Shown: positions 7,853-16,605, numbered from the stretch's first letter. The stretch is 64,000 nt of DNA from Marivirga lumbricoides (GCF_014636295.1 NZ_BMEC01000001.1:248001-312000); one strand, 5' to 3'. Notes: a model not told the origin generated them from the sequence alone. Numbers and translations: made by a program.

Positions 7853-7873
7853 ATTTCAATAGGCGGACAATTC
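7853..7873. repeat. Short repeat copy B (ATTTCAATAGGC..ACAATTC)
   Basis: ATTTCAATAGGC + GG + ACAATTC, 19 of 21 bases identical with copy A at 6414-6434. Both copies lie 26-28 bases before a minus-strand start codon, so they are in equivalent positions. They could be a shared regulatory site or remnants of an insertion boundary. Confidence 0.55.
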
Positions 7874-8183
7874 CGCTTATTCTCTTTATATTTTTCTTAA
7901 CCAGCAGCAAACGCTTGTAAACATTTATAAATGCGTAATACCACCCTTAGGTTCATAAGGATAATAATAAGCTATTACTAAATTAAATCCTACATTTTCA
8001 TCAAAAAGCAATGAAAATACCTGGAAGTAAGTAGCGGGTTTATTCAGTGAATAGATAAAATATGTATTGAAGGGTTACAGATGAGACACTTGCAACATAT
8101 ATAACCTAGGGGCCTATAAAAGTACGAATGGAACACTCGTACCACTGATCAGATTGGAAAACAAAAAAGATGTGGTGGTTTCA

Positions 8184-8240
8184 GAAAAAAAACGCTGTGC
8201 TTTTTAGCACAAAAAAAATAGCGAGAGTAATTACCCTCGC
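8184..8240 (-). terminator. Tandem rho-independent terminator after phoH-GNAT
   Basis: Read on the minus strand, the stem GCGAGGGTAA/TTACTCTCGC (8221-8240, one G-T pair) is followed by TATTTTTTTT. A second small stem GTGC/GCAC (8197-8210) is then followed by another run of eight Ts (8184-8192). Both lie just after the GNAT stop codon. Confidence 0.85.
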
Positions 8241-8248
8241 TTAACTTT

Positions 8249-8692
8249 TCAGGAAGCTGATTCCAACTCCATTTGGTAGTGCATAATATTGCACTCTTCA
8301 AACTGCTCGCCTACTTTTTCAAAACCAAAACCTTCATATAAATCAACAGCCTTCAGCTGTGCATGCAGGTATAGTTTCTTTCCTTTTGCTTCCGGATGCT
8401 GGTAAATATTCTCCAAAACAGCTCCCACCAATGCTTTGCCTACTCCTTTTCCTCTGGCTGATTTTAATACGGCAAATCGCTCAAGCTTAATGCCTTTATC
8501 GGTAAACCTCCACCGGGCTGTGCCGCAAGGAGCCCCGTCATCTTCCTTCGCTATAAAGTGGGTAGATTCATCTTCGTATTCATCATATTCCTCATCAGGT
8601 GCCACTTTTTGCTCTATCACAAAAACCTGCTCTCTGATAGAAAATACTTGTTTTAGCTCTTCTTTTGTTTCAACAGTTGTTACAGTAATCAT
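8249..8692 (-). CDS. GNAT family N-acetyltransferase (ElaA/YjcF-like)
   Basis: A 147-residue GNAT enzyme. The N-terminus VFSIREQVFVIEQKVAPDEE is the pattern of the ElaA/YjcF-like branch. The acetyl-CoA loop is LKSARGKGVGKALVGAVLE (about residues 79-97), and the C-terminal motif is AVDLYEGFGFEKVGEQF. The start codon overlaps the phoH stop (ATGA, 8689-8692), so it is translationally coupled to phoH. A strong tandem terminator follows. The acceptor substrate is unknown; acetyl-CoA use is a family inference. Confidence 0.9.
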   Translation of the reverse strand: MITVTTVETKEELKQVFSIREQVFVIEQKVAPDEEYDEYEDESTHFIAKEDDGAPCGTARWRFTDKGIKLERFAVLKSARGKGVGKALVGAVLENIYQHPEAKGKKLYLHAQLKAVDLYEGFGFEKVGEQFEECNIMHYQMELESAS

Positions 8693-9657
8693 TCGTCTTT
8701 ATTTTTTTCGGCATCGTTTTTATCGTAAGCTTCAATGATCTGTCTCACCAACTTATGGCGCACCACATCTTCTCCGCTTAAATGCACCATGCCTATTCCC
8801 TTAATATCTTTTAAGATTCTTGTAGATTCCGCCAGCCCTGATTTTTGCCTTTTAGGCAAATCCACCTGGCTCATGTCTCCGGTAATAATGGCTTTGGAGT
8901 TAGGCCCCATCCTGGTCAGAAACATCTTAATCTGCATTTGGGTGGTGTTTTGTGCCTCATCCAGCAAAATAAATGCGTTGTGCAGGGTTCTTCCTCTCAT
9001 ATAAGCCAAGGGAGCAATTTCAATTACCCTGTTTTCCTGGTAATACTTCAGCTTCTCAGAAGGCACCATATCTTCCAGCGCATCGTAAATCGGTCGTAAA
9101 TACGGATCAATTTTTTCCTTCAGATCTCCCGGAAGGAAACCCAGGTTTTCTCCGGCCTCCACAGCTGGCCTGGTGATGATTATTTTTCTTACTTCTTTAT
9201 TCTTTAATGCCCGTACGGCCATGGCTACAGAAATATAGGTCTTCCCCGTTCCTGCAGGGCCAATAGCAAATACCAGGTCGTTGGCATTTACGCTCTCAAC
9301 CAGTTTTATCTGGTTAGGTGTTTTGGCTTTAATAGCAAAGCCCTTGGTGCCAAAAACCAGTGTTTCTTCTGCATCAGCATGCAGGCGTTTCTGGCTTTCG
9401 GACTGTTCCTCATTAATATAGGTTTTAATGCTTTCTTCCGTCACTTTACCAAACTTATGGTAGTGGTCTACAAGCGACTGAACAATTTGATTGATGCGGA
9501 TGATCTCGGGAGAGCTTCCCTGAATGCGGATTTCATTGCCTCTCGATATAATTTTTGACTTAGGAAAAGCGGAGGATAATTCATTGATATTACGATTTTC
9601 CACTCCTAAAAAATCAACCAGTGACACATTTTCTAAGGTAATAACTTTTTCTACCAA
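8689..9657 (-). CDS. phoH: PhoH family ATPase
   Basis: A 322-residue PhoH-like protein. A KH-like N-terminal region (about residues 10-65) is followed by the PhoH ATPase core. Walker A is GPAGTGKT at 133-140, Walker B is AFILLDEAQNT, and IITGDMSQVDLP is the usual PhoH sensor segment. PhoH2/YbeZ relatives are linked to ribosome and RNA quality control, often next to ybeY; here the neighbour is a GNAT gene instead. The start is TTG (9655-9657, minus strand), which gives the normal family length. No in-frame ATG is better placed. Confidence 0.92.
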   Translation of the reverse strand: MVEKVITLENVSLVDFLGVENRNINELSSAFPKSKIISRGNEIRIQGSSPEIIRINQIVQSLVDHYHKFGKVTEESIKTYINEEQSESQKRLHADAEETLVFGTKGFAIKAKTPNQIKLVESVNANDLVFAIGPAGTGKTYISVAMAVRALKNKEVRKIIITRPAVEAGENLGFLPGDLKEKIDPYLRPIYDALEDMVPSEKLKYYQENRVIEIAPLAYMRGRTLHNAFILLDEAQNTTQMQIKMFLTRMGPNSKAIITGDMSQVDLPKRQKSGLAESTRILKDIKGIGMVHLSGEDVVRHKLVRQIIEAYDKNDAEKNKDE

Positions 9658-9706
9658 ATGCTTTTTTTGTTTAAGGTTTTAAAATGAGTTAGTACTAAAA
9701 TTTACG

Positions 9707-9714
9707 TAGTTTTG
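9707..9714 (+). promoter_or_regulatory. Possible -7 box TAGTTTTG
   Basis: It matches the Bacteroidota -7 consensus TAnnTTTG and lies 36 bases before the DUF62 start. I did not find a well-spaced -33 TTTG element, so this is a weak call. Confidence 0.3.
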
Positions 9715-9749
9715 TTTTAAACAAATTTAATAATAATTCTACTGTTTGT

Positions 9750-10529
9750 ATGCCTTTGATTACTTTTCTATCGGATTTTGGATGGCACGACCACTATGTT
9801 GCTTCGGTGAAAACCAAAATACTGGCTGAAAACCCTGAAACACAAATCATTGACATTACTCATAACATCAAAAAGTTTGATATCATTCACGGGGCGCAGG
9901 TACTAAAGGCTGTTTACCGCGATTTTCCGGAAGGCACCATTCACCTTACAGCCATCAACCTCAGGCAATCGGCCAAAGAAGCTATGATTGCCATTAAGCT
10001 AAATAATCAATACATTTTAGGAGGTAATAACGGTATGCTGGGTCTGTTGGATGAAAAAGCACCTCAGGAAATTATAAAAATTACTGAAAATGAACCTGGC
10101 AGTAATTTCCCTGCCAAAGATGTACTCGCAGTGGCAGCCAGCCAGATCGCAAGCAATAAAAGCTTTCAGGACTTAGGCACGCCAATGGATGAAAGTGAAT
10201 TTGTGCGCTACCTACCTCAGCGGGTAAAAGCCACAAGAGAGATTATCCAGGGACATGTAATTCATGTGGATGATTACGGTAACCTCATCACCAATATTGG
10301 TAAAACTGATTATGACATCCTGAGCAAAGGAAAAAGCATTCAGGTAAAGTTTAGAAATTATGTACTTTCCAAAGTACAGCAATATTACCACGAAACTACT
10401 GGTGGAGAAGCTTTTGCTTTATTTAACGATCAGAATGTGCTTGAAATAGGTATTAAAGAAGGTAATGCATCTGAATTACTAGGCATGGAATACGGGAGTA
10501 TGGTGAGTGTGAGGTTTTCGGATTATTAA
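9750..10529 (+). CDS. SAM hydroxide adenosyltransferase-like (DUF62) protein, catalytic triad not conserved
   Basis: A 259-residue protein of the DUF62 / SAM-hydrolase / fluorinase superfamily. The fold markers are present: FLSDFG (residues 6-11, adenosine-binding Asp), IIDITHNI, GGNNGMLGLL (the usual GPDNGLL loop) and HVDDYGNLITNI (the usual xxDxFGNxxTN). The DPGVGTxR segment, which carries the Asp and Arg of the Asp-Arg-His triad, is replaced by INLRQSAKE, giving N70 and E77. The His of the FHGRD segment is P121 (FPAKD). SAM hydrolysis to adenosine and methionine is therefore doubtful. Monocistronic and divergent from phoH. Residue equivalences are by eye. Confidence 0.85.
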   Translation: MPLITFLSDFGWHDHYVASVKTKILAENPETQIIDITHNIKKFDIIHGAQVLKAVYRDFPEGTIHLTAINLRQSAKEAMIAIKLNNQYILGGNNGMLGLLDEKAPQEIIKITENEPGSNFPAKDVLAVAASQIASNKSFQDLGTPMDESEFVRYLPQRVKATREIIQGHVIHVDDYGNLITNIGKTDYDILSKGKSIQVKFRNYVLSKVQQYYHETTGGEAFALFNDQNVLEIGIKEGNASELLGMEYGSMVSVRFSDY

Positions 10530-10931
10530 ATTCCGACAGTGAGGAATCGGAATAGCCTGTAAGCCTAAGGCTGGAGTAATTTAAACTAGGGTCACAACCA
10601 TGTAAGTCAATATCTCATCCAACTTTGAAAAAGAAAATCTCGGTTTATTTTTTGTCTAGTAAAACTCACCCCTGATTTGTCCATGTCAAATCTGTCCCCT
10701 CTCTTCAAAAAATAGAGGGGAAGAATCCCGTAAATATTATATAAATCCCTCAAGTTTCTTCGGAATAATTATGACTTATAATATTTCCTTCCCTTCAAAA
10801 AGAGAAGGATTGTTCTCCAGCTGGCGATAAGGATAACCTGCCAGCCTCTGGTTGGAGTTAAAACTAAAGCCGTATTCTATTAAAAGACGAAGAAAACACC
10901 CCTATAATCCCCTCAATGGGATAGAATAGTT
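10530..10931. other. Intergenic region with hairpins and short dispersed repeats
   Basis: 402 bases between the convergent DUF62 and hydrolase genes, with no ORF. It holds several decayed repeats: an inverted pair TTCCGA/TCGGAA (10531-10552), CCCCTCT/AGAGGGG (10696-10720), two related blocks around GGCTGGAGTAATTTAAACTA (about 10570) and GGTTGGAGTTAAAACTA (about 10849), and a 32-base element (10893-10924) that recurs at 31568-31599. Confidence 0.6.
10893..10924. repeat. 32-base dispersed repeat, copy 1
   Basis: The core is CCCCTATAATCCCCTCAA (10899-10916). The full 32 bases match 31568-31599 with a single difference (T here, G there). Both copies lie in intergenic DNA between genes that end nearby. 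Confidence 0.75.
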
Positions 10932-11759
10932 CTACTTATCCTTCAGCCATTCTTCAATATCCTGCAATAGCTGCTCTTTGGCTACATCATTCTGAATTTC
11001 ATGTTTATTGCCCTCGTAACCATGCCACGAGAATAATGAATTACTATCGGCCAACTTTTTACTGGCAAAGGCATCCGTTATTTTATCAGCTAATCCGTGC
11101 GCTATAAAAACAGGATGATGAAACTTTTCACTCCTGGAAAGAATGGTCTCCCCTCCTTTTGTGATAACTTTAAATAATCGGGCAGAGATTTTATCATGGA
11201 TTAATTGATCTTCCTTGTATTTCTTCACTTCATCAGGCAAAGTAGAAATTTCGCTTGCATCCAGTCCGCTGCTTTCACTAAAGGAAGGAATAATATCTGC
11301 CATAATATTCCCTGCCATTACTTTCCACTTCGCAGGCTGAAACACCAGCTTTATCCACGGAGAGGTGATAATAGCGCCCTCTATTTCATTGGATTGGTCC
11401 TTCAGCAGGTAATTCAGCACAATATTGCCGCCCATGCTATGGCCATACAGGTAGAGCTTTGCGTCAATATTATTTCTTCTTACTTTCCGCACGAAATATT
11501 CCACATCCAACAGTAATTGTTCCATTGAGGACGCATGGCCTCTTTTACCTTCTGAATTTCCATGTCCTCTTAAAGTAAGTATGGCACTATTTATATTCTT
11601 AGTAGCGAAATGCTCTGCCACATGCACATACCTGCCGGCATAATCCCCATGGCCATGAATGATTAGTAGTACTTTTTCAGGATTTTCTATCGCTGAAAAG
11701 CTAAGTATTTCAAGATTAAGGTTGTCCGAGGTTTTGAAAGAGGTAACTTCTGATTGCAT
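10932..11759 (-). CDS. Alpha/beta hydrolase, monoacylglycerol lipase-like
   Basis: A 275-residue serine hydrolase of the Hydrolase_4 / monoglyceride lipase type. The oxyanion strand is LLIIHGHGDYAGRY, followed by LRGHGNSEGKRGH and the nucleophile elbow GHSMGG (Ser about residue 108). Late motifs are FIAHGLADKITD (acid) and GYEGNKHEIQND (His). No signal peptide, so cytosolic. It follows glpF by 74 bases on the same strand with no terminator seen, so it may be the last gene of the glycerol operon and release glycerol from acylglycerols (inference). An esterase or lysophospholipase role is possible too. Confidence 0.85.
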   Translation of the reverse strand: MQSEVTSFKTSDNLNLEILSFSAIENPEKVLLIIHGHGDYAGRYVHVAEHFATKNINSAILTLRGHGNSEGKRGHASSMEQLLLDVEYFVRKVRRNNIDAKLYLYGHSMGGNIVLNYLLKDQSNEIEGAIITSPWIKLVFQPAKWKVMAGNIMADIIPSFSESSGLDASEISTLPDEVKKYKEDQLIHDKISARLFKVITKGGETILSRSEKFHHPVFIAHGLADKITDAFASKKLADSNSLFSWHGYEGNKHEIQNDVAKEQLLQDIEEWLKDK

Positions 11760-11833
11760 ACCGTAATATTAAAGAATAACAGGCAAAAACAGTATGATCT
11801 GGCATATAAAATCTTACAAATGCTATCGAAATA

Positions 11834-12565
11834 CTATTCCAAAAGCAGATAAACCCCCGCAGCCAATGCTGCTCCTAAAGCAGGGCCGAGTATGGGAATC
11901 CAGCTGTAGGACCAATCACTACTTCCCTTTCCTTTGATAGGAAGCAACTGATGTACTATTCTTGGGCCTAAATCCCTTGCCGGATTAATGGCATACCCTG
12001 TGGTTCCCCCAAGCGATAAACCAATTACCCAAACTAAAATAGCCACGGGTAAAGCCCCTAAAGAACCCAATCCGATAGGTGTATTGGCTTCATTGAGCAA
12101 TGCAGGAGGTGTTGAATAAAGAATTACGATGATTAATACAAAAGTACCTACCACTTCAGAAGTAAAATTTGAAGTTTTGTTTCTGATGGCAGGAGCTGTT
12201 GCAAAAGGCGCAAAAATAAGTGCAGGGTCATCAGTTTTAGCAAAATGATCTTTATAGATAATATAAGCTAGTAAAGCACCACAAGCTGCTCCCAATATTT
12301 GTGCAGGAATGTAGATCCATAATAATTCCCAGGCAAAATCACCTGTTATGGCTAAAGCAAGGCTTACGGCCGGATTAATGTGAGCTCCACTATAAGGACC
12401 AGCCACCACCACCCCGATAAAAACACCAAAAGCCCAGGCAGTTGTAATTACCATCCATCCGCTTTGTGTTCCTTTAGTACCGGGCAATACTACGTTGGCA
12501 ACTACTCCTGACCCCATTAATATAAGCAGGAAAGTGCCTAAAAATTCTGCTACAAAAAAGTTCAT
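11834..12565 (-). CDS. glpF: Glycerol uptake facilitator (aquaglyceroporin)
   Basis: A 243-residue MIP-family channel. Both half-helix NPA motifs are present: HINPAVSLAL (about residues 64-73) and YAINPARDLGPR (about 190-201). The Asp after the second NPAR is typical of glycerol facilitators rather than water channels. Six hydrophobic helices are visible. It carries glycerol across the inner membrane by facilitated diffusion, trapped by GlpK as glycerol-3-phosphate. It lies 15 bases downstream of glpK in the order glpD-glpK-glpF. Confidence 0.95.
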   Translation of the reverse strand: MNFFVAEFLGTFLLILMGSGVVANVVLPGTKGTQSGWMVITTAWAFGVFIGVVVAGPYSGAHINPAVSLALAITGDFAWELLWIYIPAQILGAACGALLAYIIYKDHFAKTDDPALIFAPFATAPAIRNKTSNFTSEVVGTFVLIIVILYSTPPALLNEANTPIGLGSLGALPVAILVWVIGLSLGGTTGYAINPARDLGPRIVHQLLPIKGKGSSDWSYSWIPILGPALGAALAAGVYLLLE

Positions 12566-12580
12566 GTATTTTTGATGGTT

Positions 12581-14080
12581 TTATGATTCAAGCCAGTCTT
12601 TACTTCTGCTCACTGCTTTATGCCAAAAATGTAAATTATTATTCACTTCTTCTTCATTTTCCTGAGGATCATAACTTTGGTCAATTTCCCATAATGCTTT
12701 CAATGCCTCCATATCAGGCCAGTAACCTACAGCCAGACCCGCTAAAAATGCGGCTCCCAGAGCAGTGGTTTCAGTAATTTTAGGTCTGTTAATTGTACAT
12801 CGCACCAGGTCCGACTGAAACTGCATAAGAAAATTGTTTTCAGAAGCCCCTCCATCTACCCTCATTTCAGTAGTTTTATTCCCCGCATCTTTTTCCATTG
12901 CTTTTAGCACGTCATTCACCTGGAAAGCAATAGCTTCCAAAGCTGCCCGTGCCATATGCGCTTTTCCTGTGCCTCTTGTAAGCCCGAAAAAAGCTCCTCT
13001 CGCATCCTGATCCCAATGTGGAGCGCCCAATCCCGTGAGTGCAGGGACAAAGTATACGCCTTCATTACTTTCTATGGAAGTAGCTAATTTTTCTGATTCA
13101 CTGGCATGTCTGAATAACTCCAAACCATCGCGCAGCCACTGGATAGCAGCACCACCAATAAAAACACTTCCCTCTAAAGCATACTGCACATCGTCTCCAA
13201 TCTGCCAGGCTATGGTTGTGAGCAATTTGTTTTCAGAATGAACAGGTTTATTCCCTGTGTTCATCACCAGAAAGCAACCTGTTCCATAAGTGGTTTTAGC
13301 CATTCCCGGCTGGGTGCACAACTGACCAAATAATGCTGCCTGCTGATCGCCTGCAATGCCAGCGATAGGAATTTTTTGAGAGAAAATATCTCCTGAAGTA
13401 GTGCAGTATTGCTCGCTACTGGGTTTTACCTCAGGTAGAATAGAGGCCGGAATGTCAAATATTTCCAGTAGTTCCTCATCCCATTTCTTATCATGAATAT
13501 TGAACAACATAGTACGGCTGGCATTGGTAATATCTGTAAAATGATGTTTCCCACTCGTAAGCTTCCAGATTAACCAGCTATCTACCGTTCCGAAACAGAT
13601 TTCTCCTTTTTCGGCTTTCTCACGCGCTCCTTTCACATTATCCAGCAGCCATTTTATTTTAGTTCCGGAAAAATAAGCATCTATGATTAATCCTGTTTTG
13701 GCATTAATCTTTTCCGATAAACCTTTCTTCTTTAGCTCGTTGCAGTAGGCTGAAGTTCGTCTATCCTGCCATACAATGGCTTTATGAATAGGTTCACCTG
13801 TATTCCTATCCCATAAAATGGTGGTTTCCCGCTGATTGGTAATTCCGATTGCAGCAATTTGAGAAGCTATAATATTGGCTTTGGTTATAGCTTCGGTAGC
13901 TACAGAAGCCTGTGAGGTCCAAATTTCTTTGGCATCATGCTCTACCCAGCCAGACTTAGGGAAAAATTGCTTAAATTCTTTTTGTGCGACCGCTACAATT
14001 TCAGCTTTCTGGTTAAAAAGTATAGCTCGTGAACTGGTGGTTCCCTGATCAAGCGCTAAAATGTACTGGGGTTTGCTCAT
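12581..14080 (-). CDS. glpK: Glycerol kinase
   Basis: A 499-residue FGGY-family kinase of normal GlpK length. The N-terminal phosphate-binding loop [13 protein letters not shown] (about residues 9-21) and the GlpK signatures [10 protein letters not shown] and [10 protein letters not shown] are clear, as are [20 protein letters not shown] and the ATP-side [15 protein letters not shown]. It phosphorylates glycerol to sn-glycerol-3-phosphate with ATP in the cytosol. It sits 32 bases after glpD and 15 bases before glpF, so these are one operon, with the DeoR/GlpR gene divergent upstream. Confidence 0.97.
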   Translation of the reverse strand: MSKPQYILALDQGTTSSRAILFNQKAEIVAVAQKEFKQFFPKSGWVEHDAKEIWTSQASVATEAITKANIIASQIAAIGITNQRETTILWDRNTGEPIHKAIVWQDRRTSAYCNELKKKGLSEKINAKTGLIIDAYFSGTKIKWLLDNVKGAREKAEKGEICFGTVDSWLIWKLTSGKHHFTDITNASRTMLFNIHDKKWDEELLEIFDIPASILPEVKPSSEQYCTTSGDIFSQKIPIAGIAGDQQAALFGQLCTQPGMAKTTYGTGCFLVMNTGNKPVHSENKLLTTIAWQIGDDVQYALEGSVFIGGAAIQWLRDGLELFRHASESEKLATSIESNEGVYFVPALTGLGAPHWDQDARGAFFGLTRGTGKAHMARAALEAIAFQVNDVLKAMEKDAGNKTTEMRVDGGASENNFLMQFQSDLVRCTINRPKITETTALGAAFLAGLAVGYWPDMEALKALWEIDQSYDPQENEEEVNNNLHFWHKAVSRSKDWLES

Positions 14081-14112
14081 ATCTTTTACAGTTTGCTATC
14101 TTAAAACTATTT

Positions 14113-15672
14113 CTATATTGTATACTTTAAAGCCAGTTTATTAAACGAGGCCAATTGTTTTCCTTTCCATTCCTCACTTTTGCCAAGCTCTGCTGCCATT
14201 ATATCCGTCACCACGGGAGCCATTTTCATTGCTGCCTTTGCATCAAGAAAGAGAATTCTGATACGTCTGGCCAGCACATCTTCTATCTTCATCGCCATTT
14301 CATCTCTCACGGCCAACACTACTTCAGCTTTGGTATACGGATAATCAGGATGCAACTTCTCTTTCAGTACCGGATTATCCTTTTGTAATGTAATAATTTT
14401 TTCACGATCTGCTCCATATACTCCCAGATAGTCTGTAGACGGATTACTGACAGAGCCATGTATTTTTTGAGAAGTGGAGCTACTTTTAGGGATAGAAATG
14501 CCGGTAATTTTTGGGAAATAGACAACAGTATCCTCTCCCATCCTTCTAAAGGTGGTCCACTTACCTCCGGTTAAGGTAACTAAATTGCTTTCAGAAACAA
14601 TTACTTTGTGGCTTCTGGAAATTTCCTTGGTCTTCTCGTTTTCATCTTCCGGTGCTGCCAAAGGTCGCAAACCGGCATACACGGAAAGCACATCTTTACG
14701 AGTGGGTGCTTTGGTTAAATACTCAGCAGCAGTTTTTAAAATAAAATCTATTTCCCTTTCCAATGGCTCCGGTTCCAGTTTAGGCTTTTTCCTAAGCGTA
14801 TCAGTCGTCCCCACTACTAATTTATCATGCCAGGGAACAGCAAATAATACGCGGCCATCACTCGTTTCAGGGATCATGAGTGCATCTTTATCAGAAAGAA
14901 ATGACTTGTCTAATACCAAGTGAATGCCCTGGCTCGGCTGAATCATTTTTCTTGCCTCCGGATTATCCATTTTAAGGATTTTGTCTGCAAATACACCCGT
15001 GGCATTTACCACCATTTTTGCCTGTATGTCATAAGCCTTAGTAGAGAGTTGATCAGTAACATGTACGCCATTTACCTTTCCGCTCTCATCTTTATTAAGA
15101 TGTGTAACTTTCATGTAGTTCAGCATTACTCCCCCCATCTCATCGCAGGTTTGTGCCACGTTCAAAGCCAGCCTTGCATCATCAAATTGCCCATCGTGAT
15201 AAACGACCCCACCTTTAAGGTTTTTATTATTCAAAGTAGGTAAGCGCTTCATGGTTTCCTCTTTTGATATAAAAGAAGAGCGGCCAATTCTCAACTTTCC
15301 GGCCATTAAATCATACAGCTTGAGGCCTACTGTGTATTTCAAACGATCAAACAATGAATAGATAGGGACAATAAAGGCCTGATCGTGCGCCAGATGAGGT
15401 GCATTTTTAAGCAACCTCCCACGCTCCTTCAGCGCCTCTAACACCAGCATGATATCACCCTGAGCCAAATACCTCACCCCTCCATGTACCAACTTTGTAC
15501 TTCGGCTACTGGTACCTTTTGCAAAATCAGCCTTCTCTAAAAGTACTACCTTTAACCCACGAGAGAGCGCATCAAGTGCCACGCCCAATCCGGACGAACC
15601 TCCACCAATTACAGCTATATCCCAAAGAACATCTTTCTCCCCTGCTTTCTTAAGATTTTCTTTTCTATTCAT
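14113..15672 (-). CDS. glpD: Glycerol-3-phosphate dehydrogenase, FAD-dependent aerobic type
   Basis: A 519-residue FAD flavoprotein. The dinucleotide-binding motif is AVIGGGSSGLGVALDALSRG (about residues 21-40), followed by the GlpA/GlpD signature GTSSRSTKLVHGGVRYL. VGTTDT and TLTGGKWTTFRRM are further marks of the FAD_oxidored core plus the C-terminal GlpD domain. It oxidises glycerol-3-phosphate to DHAP and passes electrons to the quinone pool at the inner membrane. It is the first gene of the glp operon. An inverted repeat that overlaps its start codon (15670-15716) is a likely operator for the divergent DeoR/GlpR protein. Confidence 0.97.
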   Translation of the reverse strand: MNRKENLKKAGEKDVLWDIAVIGGGSSGLGVALDALSRGLKVVLLEKADFAKGTSSRSTKLVHGGVRYLAQGDIMLVLEALKERGRLLKNAPHLAHDQAFIVPIYSLFDRLKYTVGLKLYDLMAGKLRIGRSSFISKEETMKRLPTLNNKNLKGGVVYHDGQFDDARLALNVAQTCDEMGGVMLNYMKVTHLNKDESGKVNGVHVTDQLSTKAYDIQAKMVVNATGVFADKILKMDNPEARKMIQPSQGIHLVLDKSFLSDKDALMIPETSDGRVLFAVPWHDKLVVGTTDTLRKKPKLEPEPLEREIDFILKTAAEYLTKAPTRKDVLSVYAGLRPLAAPEDENEKTKEISRSHKVIVSESNLVTLTGGKWTTFRRMGEDTVVYFPKITGISIPKSSSTSQKIHGSVSNPSTDYLGVYGADREKIITLQKDNPVLKEKLHPDYPYTKAEVVLAVRDEMAMKIEDVLARRIRILFLDAKAAMKMAPVVTDIMAAELGKSEEWKGKQLASFNKLALKYTI

Positions 15673-15716
15673 TTTCTTTCGTTTGATTCAAAAATAAAAC
15701 AAAAAGAAAGAAAATG
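15670..15716. promoter_or_regulatory. Candidate GlpR/DeoR operator (11-bp inverted repeat)
   Basis: CATTTTCTTTC (15670-15680, overlapping the glpD start codon) and GAAAGAAAATG (15706-15716) form a perfect 11-bp inverted repeat around a 25-base spacer, inside the 124-base glpD-glpR divergent region. DeoR-family operators are often CGAAA/GAAAG-rich repeats of this type. The role is inferred from position. Confidence 0.5.
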
Positions 15717-15796
15717 AAAGCTTAAACTTAATTTTCTTCTTTAAAATATTTCCTTTTGCTTCTATTTCTTATCTTTACCCTATATTTTTGAAAACT

Positions 15797-16558
15797 ATGA
15801 CTATAGCAGAAAGGCATAAATACATTCTGGAGCAGCTTAATAAAGCTGGTTTTGTGGGGGTTACAGAATTAAGCACTCAGCTTGACGTTACAAAAGTTAC
15901 TATCCGTAAAGACCTGAAGTTACTGGAAGACAAAGGGCTACTTTACAGATCTCACGGCAGTGCCACCCTGGCATCTCCCTACGTAAACGATAAGCCGGTA
16001 GACGAAAAGCAGCTTTTCCATGTGGAAGAAAAGAAACTTATTGCAGAAGCAGCTGCCAAACTAATTAAAGATCAGGATGCTATCATTATAGGCTCAGGCA
16101 CTACCGTAGGTGCATTTGCTCAAGCTATCCCCAAAAACGCACGGCTCACAGTGCTTACTTCAGCCATGAATGTTACCATGGCATTGCTTGATGCCCTTGA
16201 AGTAGAAATAGTTCAACTAGGTGGCGTGGTAAGAAAAAGTAGTTCTTCAGTAGTTGGCCATTATGCGGAAGAAATGATGGAAAGCTTTGCATGCAGCAAA
16301 CTTTTTTTAAGTGCCGATGGCATAAGCCTGGAACATGGCTTTACCACTTCCAACATGATGGAAGCTCATTTAAATACCAAAATGATAAAATCTGTGCAAA
16401 AAACCATTGTTTTAGCTGATTCCAGTAAGTTTGGAAAAAAGGGCTTCGGAAAAATCTGTGAGTTGGAAGATGTGGATCAAATTATTACCAATAAAAACCT
16501 GCCTGAGCAGTTTCTACATGCTTTGGAAGAAAAAGGAATTGAAGTCATCTTGGTTTAA
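15797..16558 (+). CDS. DeoR/GlpR family transcriptional regulator
   Basis: A 253-residue DeoR-family regulator. The N-terminal winged helix (RHKYILEQLNKAGFVGV, then ELSTQLDVTKVTIRKDLKLL, then LEDKGLLYRSHGSA) is the family signature. The C-terminal DeoRC sugar-phosphate sensor includes IIGSGTTVGAFAQAI and FLSADGIS. Divergence from glpD-glpK-glpF makes it the likely glycerol-3-phosphate-responsive repressor of that operon (inference). I chose the ATG at 15797; an in-frame TTG at 15788 would add three residues. Called glpR-like, but orthology to E. coli GlpR is not shown. Confidence 0.9.
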   Translation: MTIAERHKYILEQLNKAGFVGVTELSTQLDVTKVTIRKDLKLLEDKGLLYRSHGSATLASPYVNDKPVDEKQLFHVEEKKLIAEAAAKLIKDQDAIIIGSGTTVGAFAQAIPKNARLTVLTSAMNVTMALLDALEVEIVQLGGVVRKSSSSVVGHYAEEMMESFACSKLFLSADGISLEHGFTTSNMMEAHLNTKMIKSVQKTIVLADSSKFGKKGFGKICELEDVDQIITNKNLPEQFLHALEEKGIEVILV

Positions 16559-16605
16559 AAGATGATTTTAATAACATTTGTGCCTACTGGCCTTTGAATA
16601 AATTC

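Larger units (their letters stand above)
7828..8248. other. Intergenic spacer with repeat copy B and a hairpin
   Basis: 421 bases between the start of the DUF4261 gene and the stop of the GNAT gene (both minus). It holds repeat copy B (7853-7873), a 6-bp inverted pair GTACGA/TCGTAC (8122-8127 and 8137-8142), and at its right end the tandem terminator of the GNAT-phoH transcript. No gene seen. Confidence 0.6.

Noticed and set aside
5500-8250. Integron attC sites or gene cassettes
   Set aside because: Short repeats and hairpins exist, but no GTTRRRY/RYYYAAC pairs with the expected layout and no integrase gene is present.
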